Positions 43,785-52,879 of a stretch of 64,000 nt of DNA are shown here, in pieces. A model generated the notes under the pieces. The model was given only the letters and a program-made list of their open reading frames with translations, had not been told where the DNA came from and searched no databases. The stretch comes from Luteibacter jiangsuensis (lineage in GTDB: Bacteria > Pseudomonadota > Gammaproteobacteria > Xanthomonadales > Rhodanobacteraceae). The position numbers and the translations under genes were made by a program. Numbering within the stretch: the stretch's first letter is position 1; every line of letters starts with the position of its first letter. The DNA lies in NCBI RefSeq assembly GCF_030812295.1, contig NZ_JAUSSK010000002.1:581001-645000 (forward strand), in the 5' to 3' direction.

Positions 43785-44417
43785 TCAGGTGCTGCGCTTT
43801 ATCCAGCGTAGCAGTTTTGCCCAGTCTTCCTGATGCCCGCGTACATTTTCCGAGTGGTAATCGAAGATGCCCTTACCGAGCGCCGTGAGCAATACGTACG
43901 CTTGGGAGTCGCGAAGTTCCGCGACGACGGGAAAGGGAGCGCGTTCGCCCAGTTCGGCGATGGCGGCCTGGCTGGCATTGGTCCACGGCTTCAGGCGGTT
44001 GCCTACGAGGCCGACCGGCAATTTCCCACGCTTCACCCGGTTGATGCCTCGCAGCATCGTAAGGAAGTCGAGGGTCGCATCCAGGTCGAAATGGGAAGGC
44101 AGGACGGGCACGATGATGACATCGGCGCGTTCGAGATAGGGTTCGAGGTCTTTTTCGCCAACGCCGGCGGGGGTGTCAACGATGACCCGCTGCACGTCGC
44201 CCGGCAGGCGGTCGAAAGCCCTGCGGCTGCCTTCTATAGCGGTAATGCCTGGCGCGTTCTCAGGGCGGCGACCGACCCAGCGCAAGCTTGAGTGCTGACG
44301 GTCCGCATCGATGACGGCCGTCTGCTTTCCGGTCTGCGCCCAGTGTGTCGCGAGCTGGGTGACCAGCGTCGTCTTGCCGCAACCACCCTTGCTGCTTGCC
44401 ACGAGCGTCGTAAGCAT
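43785..44417 (-). CDS. ParA-family ATPase (orphan)
   Basis: 210 residues. The deviant Walker A is KGGCGKTT (about 10-17), with Asp motif DADRQHSS at about 38 and Walker B-like VIVDTPAG at about 79, as in ParA/MinD/McdA proteins. There is no parB, parS or chemotaxis gene nearby, so it may position another cargo such as a flagellum, chemoreceptor or storage body. Single gene. It is shorter than plasmid ParA and lacks their N-terminal HTH. Confidence 0.85.
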   Translation of the reverse strand: MLTTLVASSKGGCGKTTLVTQLATHWAQTGKQTAVIDADRQHSSLRWVGRRPENAPGITAIEGSRRAFDRLPGDVQRVIVDTPAGVGEKDLEPYLERADVIIVPVLPSHFDLDATLDFLTMLRGINRVKRGKLPVGLVGNRLKPWTNASQAAIAELGERAPFPVVAELRDSQAYVLLTALGKGIFDYHSENVRGHQEDWAKLLRWIKRST

Positions 44418-44495
44418 CCGCGAGCACCTGCCTTGGGAGGACTCCTAGCCTACACATCCCGGGCCGCCGGTGGTAGGCGCACGGGGCCGCACGCC

Positions 44496-44693
44496 TCAGA
44501 ACATCTTGGCGCGTACCTTCGGCAGGATCACGAGGATCAGCGTGGCCAGGGGGCCGAGGAACAGGGAAAGCACCCACCAGAGCAAGCCGCCGCGGTTCTT
44601 GCCCTGGGCAAGGCCGGCGTTGATCAGCGTCAGGGTGCCCCAGCCAACGAAGAAACCAGCGCGTTCGCTGGCGAAGAGGGCGAATTGATCCAT
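44496..44693 (-). CDS. small two-helix membrane protein
   Basis: 65 residues with AGGAG before the ATG at 44693. Two hydrophobic stretches (AGFFVGWGTLTLINAGLA and LLWWVLSLFLGPLATLILVIL) are joined by QGKNRGG, and the C-terminus is KVRAKMF. It is a probable inner-membrane protein. No family recognised. Confidence 0.65.
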   Translation of the reverse strand: MDQFALFASERAGFFVGWGTLTLINAGLAQGKNRGGLLWWVLSLFLGPLATLILVILPKVRAKMF

Positions 44694-44869
44694 TCTAAAC
44701 TCCTGTTCTGTCGCAGGATTGGGTCGTGCGGTCATGCGGACCAAGGGCCAGCGTTCCCCCCGCGCGGTTTCCGATAGTAACAACCTTGCCGCGAATGGCA
44801 TCGTTCGGGCGCAGCTTCCGTTCATGGTGGAGCCGTATGCTTGTCGTTTTATTTCACGGAGATGGGCCC

Positions 44870-45904
44870 ATGCGGGGATGCCGCGTCCTGACCCTGGCCC
44901 TAGCGGGCCTGCTTTCCCTGCCCGTCATGGCGGCCACGCCGTGGCCCGGCGCGACGAAGGGTCCCGCCAAGGGACCGGTCGTGCAGAAGGACCCGACCAA
45001 GGCGTTGTTGCAGTTCCAGAAGGACCTTGCCAGCGTCCTCGCGCTGCGCACCGAGGCCGAGCCGTTGCTGGGCGCCGCCCTGCTGGCCCGTCCGCTGGCG
45101 AATCCCCCCGAGGTACTGACCTACCACGCCCTGCTCGAGCGCGCGTCGCGCAATGCCGACGCCGGTCCTCAGGTGGCCTGGGCCCGCCTGGCCGACTGCG
45201 ATGCGAAAGCCGGTACCTGCCCCAATACCGATGCGCTGGGCGTGTTGGAGAAACAGGCGCCGGACAACGCGGCCGTGTGGCTGCTGAAACTGGGCATGGA
45301 TGAGCATGCGGGTGCCGGCGATGCCGTGCGCGCCGACCTCACCCGTGCCGCCAATGCCAAGCTCTACGACGATTACCTCGGCGCCAGCCTGAAGGCATTG
45401 GCCAATTCGGTGAGCCAGCTCCCCCCGCCGGCCGATACCTATAACCCGCTGCAAGGCGCGGGGGCTGCCGGCGTGCAGATGGTGATCGTCTTCGGTCTCG
45501 CCAGTGCGCAACCCTTGCCGGGATTCCAGGCGACGGCCAAGTACTGCGAGGACAACAAGTCCGACGCGGGCGTGGTTGGCGATTGCCTGAAGCTGGCCAA
45601 GGTGCTGGAGTGGGGCAGCAGCCCGCTCGGGCGTTCGCTCGGCCTGCACCTGCGCGAGACGCTGTCGCCCGACGTGGCCGACCAGCAGGCGGCGAAGAAC
45701 GCCCGGCTCAACCTGGTCTGGCAGATGCAGCGTTTCGCCCAGCTCAACATACAGGCGCAGGGCGACAAGGCCACGGCGCAGAAGCTGCTGGCGCTGGCCC
45801 GCAGCGGCGGCACGGAGATGAGCGTGATCCTGGCTTCGCTACGTGCCTACGGCATGCCGCCGGAGGCGCCCGCTGGCTGGGAGCCGGCCAAGGTAGAGAA
45901 ATAA
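44870..45904 (+). CDS. secreted helical-repeat protein of unknown function
   Basis: 344 residues from the ATG at 44870 (GGAG upstream), giving a signal peptide (MRGCRVLTLALAGLLSLPVMAA). The mature part is Ala/Leu-rich and all-helical with a TPR/Sel1-like rhythm (LEKQAPDNAAVWLLKLGM, LTRAANAKLYDDYLGASLKALA) and Cys pairs (DCDAKAGTC, YCEDNKSDAGVVGDC) that may form disulfides. It probably works in the periplasm. Followed by a terminator and a REP-like pair. Confidence 0.7.
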   Translation: MRGCRVLTLALAGLLSLPVMAATPWPGATKGPAKGPVVQKDPTKALLQFQKDLASVLALRTEAEPLLGAALLARPLANPPEVLTYHALLERASRNADAGPQVAWARLADCDAKAGTCPNTDALGVLEKQAPDNAAVWLLKLGMDEHAGAGDAVRADLTRAANAKLYDDYLGASLKALANSVSQLPPPADTYNPLQGAGAAGVQMVIVFGLASAQPLPGFQATAKYCEDNKSDAGVVGDCLKLAKVLEWGSSPLGRSLGLHLRETLSPDVADQQAAKNARLNLVWQMQRFAQLNIQAQGDKATAQKLLALARSGGTEMSVILASLRAYGMPPEAPAGWEPAKVEK

Positions 45905-45905
45905 G

Positions 45906-45925
45906 AAGGGCCGAACCCGGCCCTT
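45906..45925 (+). terminator. hairpin terminator after the helical-repeat gene
   Basis: AAGGGCC-GAACCC-GGCCCTT, with the outer A-T pairs closing, is followed by ATTCG. A 7-bp stem just 2 bp after the stop codon. Confidence 0.6.
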
Positions 45926-45930
45926 ATTCG

Positions 45931-46013
45931 GTGGGAGCCGACCCTGTCGGCGATGGGTGCTTGCCTCAACCCTGGCCCGCTGCCGCGGGATCGCCGACAG
46001 GGTCGGCTCCCAC
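45931..46013. repeat. inverted pair of REP-like elements
   Basis: GTGGGAGCCGACCCTGTCGGCGAT (45931-45954) faces its near-identical reverse complement (45990-46013). Each arm has an internal short palindrome. They sit between convergent genes and could stabilise both mRNA ends. This pair is the cleanest example of the repeat family in the window. Confidence 0.75.
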
Positions 46014-46027
46014 CACCACTCGGGGGC

Positions 46028-46885
46028 TTATTCGCCCAGTGCCTCGCGCATGAACTCCGGCTGGGCCAGGGCGCCCTTGTGGATGTCGGCGTTGTAGTAC
46101 TTCGTGGCGAAGTTCTTGCTGATGGCGCCGCGCTCGCGGAAGCCCGAGAGATCGCCGTCCTTGCGGGCCATGGTGCAGCTCCACCAGCCGGTGGGGTAGC
46201 ACGGCTGCGGGAACGGCAAGGTGCGCACGGCCTTGAAGCCGGAGGTGCGCATGGCCGAACGCATGGCCTTGATCAATTCGATGTGGGCCAGCGGCGATTC
46301 CGACTGCTGCACCAGGATGCCGCCGTGACGCAGCGCCTTGTAGCAGCTGGAGTAGAAGGCGGCGTTGAACAGGCCTTCCGCCGGGCCGACCGGGTCGGTG
46401 GAGTCGACGATGATGAGGTCGATCGATTCCGGATCGGCCTCGGCCATGTACTTGATGCCGTCGATGAACAGGAGTTCGGCGCGCGGGTCGTCGTTGGCGT
46501 CGCACAGTTCCGGGAAGTACTGCTCGGCGAGACGGGTGACGCGCTCGTCGATCTCCACCTGGGTGGCCGTCTCGACTTCCTCGTGCTTGAGGACCTCGCG
46601 CAAGGTGCCGCAGTCGCCGCCGCCGATGATCACCACGCGCTTGGCGCGGGCGTGGGTGAACAGCGCCGGGTGGGTCATCATCTCGTGGTAGAGGAAATTG
46701 TCGCGGCCGGTGAGCATCACGCAGCCGTCGATCACCATGAGGTTGCCCCAGTCGGTGGTCTGGTAGATCTCGATCGTCTGGAACGGGGTCTTCTCGGCGT
46801 GCAACAGGCGCTCGACGCGGAAACCGATGGAGGATCCCGAAGCCTGGTGGGCCTCGGTAAACCAGCTGAGCTGCTGCTGCGACAT
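46028..46885 (-). CDS. speE: spermidine synthase (polyamine aminopropyltransferase)
   Basis: 285 residues from the ATG at 46885. Motifs: WFTEAHQ, QTIEIYQTTDWGNLMVIDGCVMLT, the SAM-like dcSAM site GGGDCGTLREVLKH, EIDERVTRLAEQYFPELC, and the catalytic Asp in IIVDSTDPVGPAEGLF. It makes spermidine from putrescine and decarboxylated SAM. It is divergent from speA across a 321-bp region with TACAAT-like -10 boxes. Confidence 0.93.
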   Translation of the reverse strand: MSQQQLSWFTEAHQASGSSIGFRVERLLHAEKTPFQTIEIYQTTDWGNLMVIDGCVMLTGRDNFLYHEMMTHPALFTHARAKRVVIIGGGDCGTLREVLKHEEVETATQVEIDERVTRLAEQYFPELCDANDDPRAELLFIDGIKYMAEADPESIDLIIVDSTDPVGPAEGLFNAAFYSSCYKALRHGGILVQQSESPLAHIELIKAMRSAMRTSGFKAVRTLPFPQPCYPTGWWSCTMARKDGDLSGFRERGAISKNFATKYYNADIHKGALAQPEFMREALGE

Positions 46886-47206
46886 GACGCTTTCCTGGAA
46901 ACGGGTAAGGGGGCCAAACCTAAGATTGTACCGGCTCCGGGCCGAAATGCGGCCAAGTCCTTGCCCTGCCTGGTATGTAAGCGGAGTCTTACAACGGGCC
47001 GGCCGATACCCGGATGTCACGAGGCGCCGCTACAATAGGCGGCCTGCCGCGCCTGCACCGGGCCGCGCGCAGCAAAAAGTCTGGTCGGCCCCGCGGCGTG
47101 CGAGGCTCCCGGCCGCCAGGCCCGCTTCAGGTCAAGGTTCGCCGCTGCGACTGTTCCGCGCCCCCTTCCGGGGACACGACACAATCACTTGGAGATCGTC
47201 ACACCC
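46886..47206. promoter_or_regulatory. divergent speE-speA regulatory region
   Basis: A TACAAT on the minus strand (46930-46925) is 39 bp before speE, and a TACAAT on the plus strand (47031-47036) is about 170 bp before speA. Neither has a clean -35, so activators may be needed. The speA leader is long and GC-rich, with several potential hairpins. No riboswitch class was recognised. Confidence 0.4.
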
Positions 47207-49102
47207 ATGACGAACTGGACCATCGATCGCGCGAAGCTGACCTATGCGATCCCTCACTGGAGCAACGGCTACGTCGACGTAGGCGGCGACGGCCATCTGC
47301 TCATGCGCCCCCGCGGCGATGAAGGCCCGGCACTCGACCTGCCGGCCATCGTCGCCAAGGCGACCGCCGAAGGCCTGCGCCTGCCCTTGCTCGTGCGCTT
47401 TCCCGACATCCTCGCCGACCGCCTGGCCCGCTTGCAGCAGGCCTTCGCCAAGGCGATCGACGACGCCGGCTATGCCGGCTCGTACACGGCCATCTATCCG
47501 ATCAAGGTGAACCAGCAGCGCGGCGTGGTCAGCGAACTGGTCGCCGCCGGCGAGCAGGGCTTCGGCCTCGAAGCCGGCTCGAAGCCGGAGTTGATGGCGG
47601 TACTCGCCCACGCGCGGCCGGGCAGCATGGTGGTCTGTAACGGCTACAAGGACCGGGAATACGTCCGCCTCGCGCTCATCGGCCTCAAGCTCGGCCTGCG
47701 CGTGCACATCGTCATCGAGAAGCTGTCCGAACTGGACCACGTCCTCGCCGAGGCCAAGGCGCTGGATGTCGAGCCACTGCTCGGCGTGCGCGTGCGCCTG
47801 TCCTCGATCGGCGCCGGCAAGTGGCAGAACACGGGTGGCGACAAAGGCAAGTTCGGCCTCAGCCCCGGCCAGGTGCTGGAGCTGATCCAGCGCCTGGAGG
47901 CCGCGGGGCTCAAGCACACCTTGAAGCTGCAGCACTTCCACATGGGCTCGCAGATCTCCAACGTCCGCGACATCGCCGCGGGCATGCGCGAGGCTGTCCG
48001 CTATTTCGTCGAATTGCATCGCCTGGGCGTGCCGCTCGAGATCGTCGACGTCGGGGGTGGCCTGGGCGTCGACTATGAAGGCACGCGATCGCGCAGCTAC
48101 AACTCGATCAACTACAGCCTCGAACAGTACGCGGCCAGCATCATCCAGCCGTTGGCCGAGGCCGTGGCCGAGCACGGCATGAAGGCGCCGGTGATCTTCA
48201 CCGAGTCCGGACGCGCCATGACGGCGCACCACGCGGTGATGGTGGTGAACGTCAGCGAAGTGGAGTCGCTCCCGCAGGGCGCCATTCCCGCGGCGCGCGA
48301 GGGCGAGCCGATGGTGCTTCGCCACCTGCGCGAGACCCACGCCGAACTCGACCACCGGCCGGCGCTGGAACTCTTCCACGAGGCGCAACACCATTTTGCG
48401 GAGGGCCAGGCCCTCTTCGCGCTGGGTCAGCTCGACCTGCGCGATCGCGCGCGGCTCGACGAACTGTTCTATGCCATCGCCAACGCGGTGCGGCCGCGCC
48501 TGCTTCCGGCGGAGCGTGCCCACCGGCAGGCCCTGGACGACCTGGACGAGAAGCTGGTCGACAAGTACTTCGTGAACTTCTCCGTCTTCGAATCGGTGCC
48601 GGACATCTGGGCGATCGACCAGATCTTCCCGATCGTGCCGATCTCACGGCTGGACGAAGAGCCGACGCGCCGCGGTGTCATCGCCGACCTCACCTGCGAT
48701 TCCGACGGCCGAATCGATCATTACGTGGACGCGGAAGGCGTGGACGTGAGCCTGCCGCTGCATCCGCTGAAGGACAACGAGTCGTATCGCCTCGGCATCT
48801 TCATGGTGGGTGCGTACCAGGAGACCCTGGGCGACATCCACAACCTGTTCGGCGATACCGACGCGGTGAATGTCCGTGCCACGAAGGACGGCTACGAGTT
48901 CGCGCACATCCGTCATGGCGATACGACGGACCTCATGCTCGACTACGTCGGCTACGATCTCAAGGCGCTGCGCCAGACCTATGCCGAGCGCATCGCGGCG
49001 GCGGGTATCGTCGGCACGGAGGCGGAGACGCTGGCCGCCTCGCTGGACAAGGGCCTTACCGGCTATACGTATCTCGCGGAAACCACCGGGGCAGGCGCAT
49101 GA
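47207..49102 (+). CDS. speA: biosynthetic arginine decarboxylase
   Basis: 631 residues, PLP-dependent alanine-racemase-fold decarboxylase. Lys for PLP is in YPIKVNQQRGVV (about 100). Other landmarks are VRLSSIGAGKWQNTGGDKGKFGL, the phosphate loop VDVGGGLGVDYEGT (about 283) and ESGRAMTAHHAV (about 330). A TTG 18 bp upstream is a possible alternative start. It makes agmatine for the polyamine pathway. The next gene overlaps by ATGA. Confidence 0.94.
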   Translation: MTNWTIDRAKLTYAIPHWSNGYVDVGGDGHLLMRPRGDEGPALDLPAIVAKATAEGLRLPLLVRFPDILADRLARLQQAFAKAIDDAGYAGSYTAIYPIKVNQQRGVVSELVAAGEQGFGLEAGSKPELMAVLAHARPGSMVVCNGYKDREYVRLALIGLKLGLRVHIVIEKLSELDHVLAEAKALDVEPLLGVRVRLSSIGAGKWQNTGGDKGKFGLSPGQVLELIQRLEAAGLKHTLKLQHFHMGSQISNVRDIAAGMREAVRYFVELHRLGVPLEIVDVGGGLGVDYEGTRSRSYNSINYSLEQYAASIIQPLAEAVAEHGMKAPVIFTESGRAMTAHHAVMVVNVSEVESLPQGAIPAAREGEPMVLRHLRETHAELDHRPALELFHEAQHHFAEGQALFALGQLDLRDRARLDELFYAIANAVRPRLLPAERAHRQALDDLDEKLVDKYFVNFSVFESVPDIWAIDQIFPIVPISRLDEEPTRRGVIADLTCDSDGRIDHYVDAEGVDVSLPLHPLKDNESYRLGIFMVGAYQETLGDIHNLFGDTDAVNVRATKDGYEFAHIRHGDTTDLMLDYVGYDLKALRQTYAERIAAAGIVGTEAETLAASLDKGLTGYTYLAETTGAGA

Positions 49103-49959
49103 CCCTCAAGGCAGCTTTCATCGGACTGGGCGCGATGGGCGCGCCCATGGCCGGCCATCTCCACGCAAAGGGTCTGCTGGCCGCCGTCGGCAACCGCGGC
49201 CAGGCGAAGGCCGATGCGCTGGCGAAGCAACTTGGCGTCGCCGCTCCCGCCCTGGCGGATATCGCCGCCTCGTGCGACGTGGTGGCGCTATGCGTCAGCG
49301 CGGATGCCGACGTCATCGGCGTGGTGGAAGCGCTGGCGCCTTCGCTGAAGAAGGGCGCCATCGTCATCGACCATTCGACGGTCGCGCCGGCCACCGCCAC
49401 CCGGGCGGCGCGCATCCTGGCCGAGGTAGGCGCGGACTTCCTCGACGCCCCGGTATCGGGCGGCGTCGAGGGCGCGAAGAACGGCAAGCTGTCGGTGATG
49501 GTCGGTGGCGACACAGGCGTTCTGGAGCGCGCCCGGCCCGTGCTGGAAGCCTACGGCTTACGCATCACGCACATGGGCCAGGTCGGCAGCGGACAGGCCA
49601 CCAAGGCGGTGAACCAGGTGCTGGTCGCGGGCATCGCCCAGGCCGTGACGGAAGGGCTGGCCCTGGGCGAAGCCCTCGGCCTGGAAGCGGAACGCCTGAT
49701 CCCCACGCTCGCCGCGGGCGCCGCCGGAAACTGGTTTCTCGACAAGCGAGGCGCGACGATGTTGCGCAACGAGTTTTCGGTGGGCTTCAAGCTGGCCTTG
49801 CTGCACAAGGATCTCGGCATCGTCCGTGGCATCGCCAGCGAGGCGGGGACGGATCGCACGATCATCGAGCAGTCGTTGGCCGATTTCGGCGAGTTGATGG
49901 CCCAGGGCTACGGCGACGACGACATCTCGGCATTGATCCGGCTGAAGCGCCCGGCGTAA
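49099..49959 (+). CDS. NAD(P)-dependent beta-hydroxyacid dehydrogenase
   Basis: 286 residues. The N-terminal Rossmann motif is FIGLGAMGAPMAGHL (about 6-20), with DHSTVAPAT and DAPVSGGVEGAKNGKLSVMVGGD (substrate loop) following. The catalytic Lys is in GQATKAVNQVLVAG (about 170). It belongs to the 3-hydroxyisobutyrate/2-hydroxy-3-oxopropionate group. It starts inside the speA stop (ATGA), so it is co-translated. The substrate is unknown; a link to polyamine or amino-acid breakdown is a guess. Confidence 0.85.
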   Translation: MTLKAAFIGLGAMGAPMAGHLHAKGLLAAVGNRGQAKADALAKQLGVAAPALADIAASCDVVALCVSADADVIGVVEALAPSLKKGAIVIDHSTVAPATATRAARILAEVGADFLDAPVSGGVEGAKNGKLSVMVGGDTGVLERARPVLEAYGLRITHMGQVGSGQATKAVNQVLVAGIAQAVTEGLALGEALGLEAERLIPTLAAGAAGNWFLDKRGATMLRNEFSVGFKLALLHKDLGIVRGIASEAGTDRTIIEQSLADFGELMAQGYGDDDISALIRLKRPA

Positions 49960-50006
49960 TCCTTCGCGCGAACCTCGCCTGGTCCGGAGGTGGCTGAGTC
50001 GACGAC

Positions 50007-50744
50007 TCAGCCACCTTCCTTCAAGGCGATGGCACTGATGCCCGCCGACTGAAGGCGCTGCTTGGTGCCTTCCAGTTCCGTCGCCGACTTGAACGGGCCA
50101 AGGCGCACGCGGTTGTACGTTTGCGCGCCGACCTTCACCGACTGCACGTTTGCGACGAAGCCCTGCAATGCAAGCTTGGCCTTCAAGGCTTCTGCATCGG
50201 CGGCGCTCGGGAACGCACCGACCTGCAGGAGATAACCCGAGCCACCGGACGCGGCCGCGGGCGGCTGTTGCGCCGGCACGGCGGTGACCGTCTGCGTCGT
50301 CGCCTTCGGCAGGTTCGAGGCGGCCGCGGTGACTTGCGCCTGTTGTGCCGCGGAGGCCTGTTGCTGTGCCGCCGCCTGTTGCGCCGCCTGCTGTTGCTGC
50401 TGCTTTTGCTGTGCCTCGGCGCTGGCTTGCGCGCGGATCTCCGCATCGGGAATCCGCACTTCCTTCTCGGACAACACCGAGTAGAAGTCGTACGACGGCT
50501 TCTTCGGTTTCTCCGGTTCGGCCTGATCCACCACGCCCGGGTCGCTACCCTTCTGCGCGGTGGCCTGCGGGTTAGGCGCGGGGCCATCTTGCTGGCGCAT
50601 CATCGGCATCCAGGTGCCGCGCATCGCGAAAGCCATGAGCAGGGCGCCAGCGAGGATGCCGATCAGCGCCCAACTCCAGCCCGGCATGCCGCTCGAGCCG
50701 TTGCGGACGGCCTGACGGCCCTTGCCCTTCTTGCGTGTTGCCAT
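50007..50744 (-). CDS. SPOR-domain membrane protein (FtsN-like)
   Basis: 245 residues. Basic cytoplasmic N-terminus, one membrane helix (WSWALIGILAGALLMAFAM, about 25-43), a Pro/Lys stalk, a Gln/Ala-rich low-complexity linker (about 105-140), and a C-terminal SPOR domain (about 170-245: GYLLQVGAFPSAADAEALKAKLAL and KVGAQTYNRVRLGPFKSATELEGTKQRL). SPOR binds denuded septal murein. It follows argS with a one-base overlap (TAATG), a common pairing in this group. Confidence 0.9.
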   Translation of the reverse strand: MATRKKGKGRQAVRNGSSGMPGWSWALIGILAGALLMAFAMRGTWMPMMRQQDGPAPNPQATAQKGSDPGVVDQAEPEKPKKPSYDFYSVLSEKEVRIPDAEIRAQASAEAQQKQQQQQAAQQAAAQQQASAAQQAQVTAAASNLPKATTQTVTAVPAQQPPAAASGGSGYLLQVGAFPSAADAEALKAKLALQGFVANVQSVKVGAQTYNRVRLGPFKSATELEGTKQRLQSAGISAIALKEGG

Positions 50745-52432
50745 TACATGCTCTCCGGGGCGGAAATGCCCAGCAGATCCAGACCGTTCCTGAGCACCTG
50801 CTGCGTGGCCGCCACCAGGGCGAGGCGGGCATCGCGCAGGTCGGCGTCATCGACGATCCACTTGTGCTCGTGATAGTAGCTGTGAAGCTCGCCCGCGAGT
50901 TCACGCAGGTATTGCGCGATCAGGTGCGGTTCCAGATTGGCCGCCGCGGCCTCGACCATTTCCGGATACCGCGACAGCTGCACCATCAGCGCCGACTCGT
51001 GCTCTGTCGCGAGCAGGTCGAGCTTCGCCAGGCCGTTGCCACGGTCGGTGGACAGGCCACGATCGGCCAGTTCGCGGAACACGCGGCAAGCGCGCGCATG
51101 GGCGTACTGGATGTAGTACACGGGGTTGTCGTTGCTTTGCGAACGGGCCAGGTCGATGTCGAACACCAGTTGCGAATCGGCCTTGCGTGCGATGAGGAAG
51201 TAGCGCGTGGCATCGCGTCCCGCTTCGTCGATGAGGTCGCGCAAGGTGACGTACGAACCGGCACGCTTGGAGATCTTCACTTCCTCGCCGCCGCGCATGA
51301 CGGTGACCATCTGGTGCAGCACGTACTCGGGCCAGTTCTTCGGGATGCCCGCGTCCAGCGCCTGCAAGCCGGCCTTCACGCGTGCCAGGGAGCCGTGGTG
51401 ATCGGAGCCGAGTTCGGTGATCGCACGTTCGTAGCCGCGTTGCCACTTGGTGCGGTGGTAGGCCACGTCCGGCAGGAAATAGGTATAGGTGCCGTCGGAC
51501 TTGCGCATGACGCGGTCCTTGTCGTCACCGAAATCCGTGGAGCGCAACCAGAGCGCGCCGCCTTCCTCGTACGTGTGGCCGTGGGCGACCAGCTCCCGCA
51601 CGGTTTCCTCGACCTTGCCCTCGGTATAGAGCGACGACTCCAGGTAATAGACGTCGAAGCCGACGCCGAAGGCCTTGAGGTCGAGGTCCTGTTCATGGCG
51701 CAGGTAGGCCACGGCGAAGCGGCGCACATCGTCCAGGTTGTCGGCGTCACCGCTGGCGGTGACGGTTTCGCCATCGGCCTCGACGGATTCGCCGGCCAGG
51801 AAGGCCCGCGCCACTTCGGCGATGTAGTCGCCACGGTAACCGGACTCCGGCCAGCCGGGCTCGTCCGGAGCGATGCCCTTGGCCCGTGCCTGCGTCGAGA
51901 GGGCCAGGTTCGCGATCTGGACGCCGGCGTCGTTGTAATAGAACTCGCGGAATACCTTCCAGCCCGCCGCGTCCAGCAAGCGGGCTAGGCTGTCGCCGAT
52001 GGCGGCCGCGCGGCCGTGGCCGACGTGCAGCGGGCCTGTCGGGTTGGCCGAGACGAATTCGACGCCCGCCGTGCGGCCGGCGCCATCCCGGTTGCGGCCA
52101 TAGCGGTCGCCTTCGCCGAGGGCGCGGACGATCTCGGCGTGGAAAGCGGCCGGCGCAAGGAAGAAATTGATGAAACCGGGCCCGGCGATCTCGACCTTGC
52201 CGACCCACGGAGACGCCGGCATCGCCTCGACCAGGTCGGTGGCGATGTCGCGCGGCTTACGCCCGGCGGTCTTGGCCATCATCATCGCGGCATTGGTCGC
52301 GAAGTCGCCGTGCTCGCGGCTACGGGTACGTTCGATGACGAAAGTGGGCGCGACGAAGTCGGACGGCAGCTTGCCGGACTCCCGCAGCGCACCGATGGCC
52401 TGCAGGACGAGTTGTTTCAGCTCTTGTTTCAC
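50744..52432 (-). CDS. argS: arginyl-tRNA synthetase
   Basis: 562 residues, normal length. HIGH-type motif [17 protein letters not shown] (about 125), a lysine-rich signature [15 protein letters not shown] (degenerate KMSKS, about 352), the N-terminal Add-1 tRNA domain and the C-terminal DALR anticodon domain ([28 protein letters not shown] region). Class I enzyme that charges tRNA-Arg. Its stop overlaps the SPOR gene start. Confidence 0.95.
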   Translation of the reverse strand: MKQELKQLVLQAIGALRESGKLPSDFVAPTFVIERTRSREHGDFATNAAMMMAKTAGRKPRDIATDLVEAMPASPWVGKVEIAGPGFINFFLAPAAFHAEIVRALGEGDRYGRNRDGAGRTAGVEFVSANPTGPLHVGHGRAAAIGDSLARLLDAAGWKVFREFYYNDAGVQIANLALSTQARAKGIAPDEPGWPESGYRGDYIAEVARAFLAGESVEADGETVTASGDADNLDDVRRFAVAYLRHEQDLDLKAFGVGFDVYYLESSLYTEGKVEETVRELVAHGHTYEEGGALWLRSTDFGDDKDRVMRKSDGTYTYFLPDVAYHRTKWQRGYERAITELGSDHHGSLARVKAGLQALDAGIPKNWPEYVLHQMVTVMRGGEEVKISKRAGSYVTLRDLIDEAGRDATRYFLIARKADSQLVFDIDLARSQSNDNPVYYIQYAHARACRVFRELADRGLSTDRGNGLAKLDLLATEHESALMVQLSRYPEMVEAAAANLEPHLIAQYLRELAGELHSYYHEHKWIVDDADLRDARLALVAATQQVLRNGLDLLGISAPESM

Positions 52433-52507
52433 GGAATACGCGGCGCGGATATGGAACCGGCAATCCTATCAGAAGGGGCGAGCCGGCCGGTCGTGGCGGG
52501 TTTCGCC

Positions 52508-52528
52508 TCATCCACAGCCTGTGGATAA
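52508..52528. other. pair of inverted DnaA-box-like sequences
   Basis: TCATCCACA (52508-52516, plus) and TTATCCACA on the minus strand (52528-52520, perfect consensus) form ATCCACAG-C-CTGTGGAT, a 17-bp perfect inverted repeat. They lie 76 bp upstream of argS. No dnaA gene or AT-rich unwinding region is nearby, so this is not a convincing origin; DnaA titration or argS control is possible. The rest of 52433-52770 shows nothing else. Confidence 0.35.
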
Positions 52529-52770
52529 CTCTGTGGGCAATACGACGGTTTTTGATGGTCTTCGGCGGAGCGGGGTCGATGACATGGATTCGTAATATCT
52601 AATTTCCTTACTATTCATATGCTTAGATCATTGATCTGTGCGCTGGCAACAGCTGTGACGGCCAAGTGAGGATTTGGCCCAATGTGCATAAGTCGGAATT
52701 TGCAAGGCCGTCATCGGCGTTGAAGCGACGCGTCACGGACCTGTCATCGCTCATCGTCACAATTCGTTTC

Positions 52771-52870
52771 GTGCCCGGTGTCTCCCCGGCCCAAGGCACG
52801 GCGGGTTACCCACCCCTCCCTCGAAAGGTGACCCAGAACGGCGCGAGCGGCACTCGCGCCGTTTTTTTTT
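52771..52870 (+). ncRNA. small RNA with C-rich loop, sX13-like
   Basis: A plus-strand unit with no ORF, ending in a strong terminator. Stem 1: GTGCC...GGCAC (52771-52799) enclosing CGG...CGG with a TCTCCC loop. Stem 2: GGGTTACC...GGTGACCC (52803-52834, one G-U pair), whose 16-nt loop holds CCCCTCCCT, an anti-Shine-Dalgarno-like C-rich run. Stem 3: the terminator at 52838-52870. A CACAAT at 52758-52763 may be the -10. Unpaired C-rich loops that pair with G-rich ribosome sites are the hallmark of Xanthomonas sX13. Identity with sX13 is inference; the gene is flanked only by minus-strand genes, so the terminator must serve this transcript. Confidence 0.6.
52838..52870 (+). terminator. Rho-independent terminator of the small RNA
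   Basis: ACGGCGCGAG-CGGCA-CTCGCGCCGT is a perfect 10-bp stem followed by nine T (52862-52870). It is directed on the plus strand, where no protein gene ends. Confidence 0.9.
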
Positions 52871-52879
52871 GCTTCCTGC

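Noticed and set aside
52508..52528. Replication origin
   Set aside because: Only two boxes, no AT-rich unwinding element, no dnaA/dnaN/gyrB neighbours.
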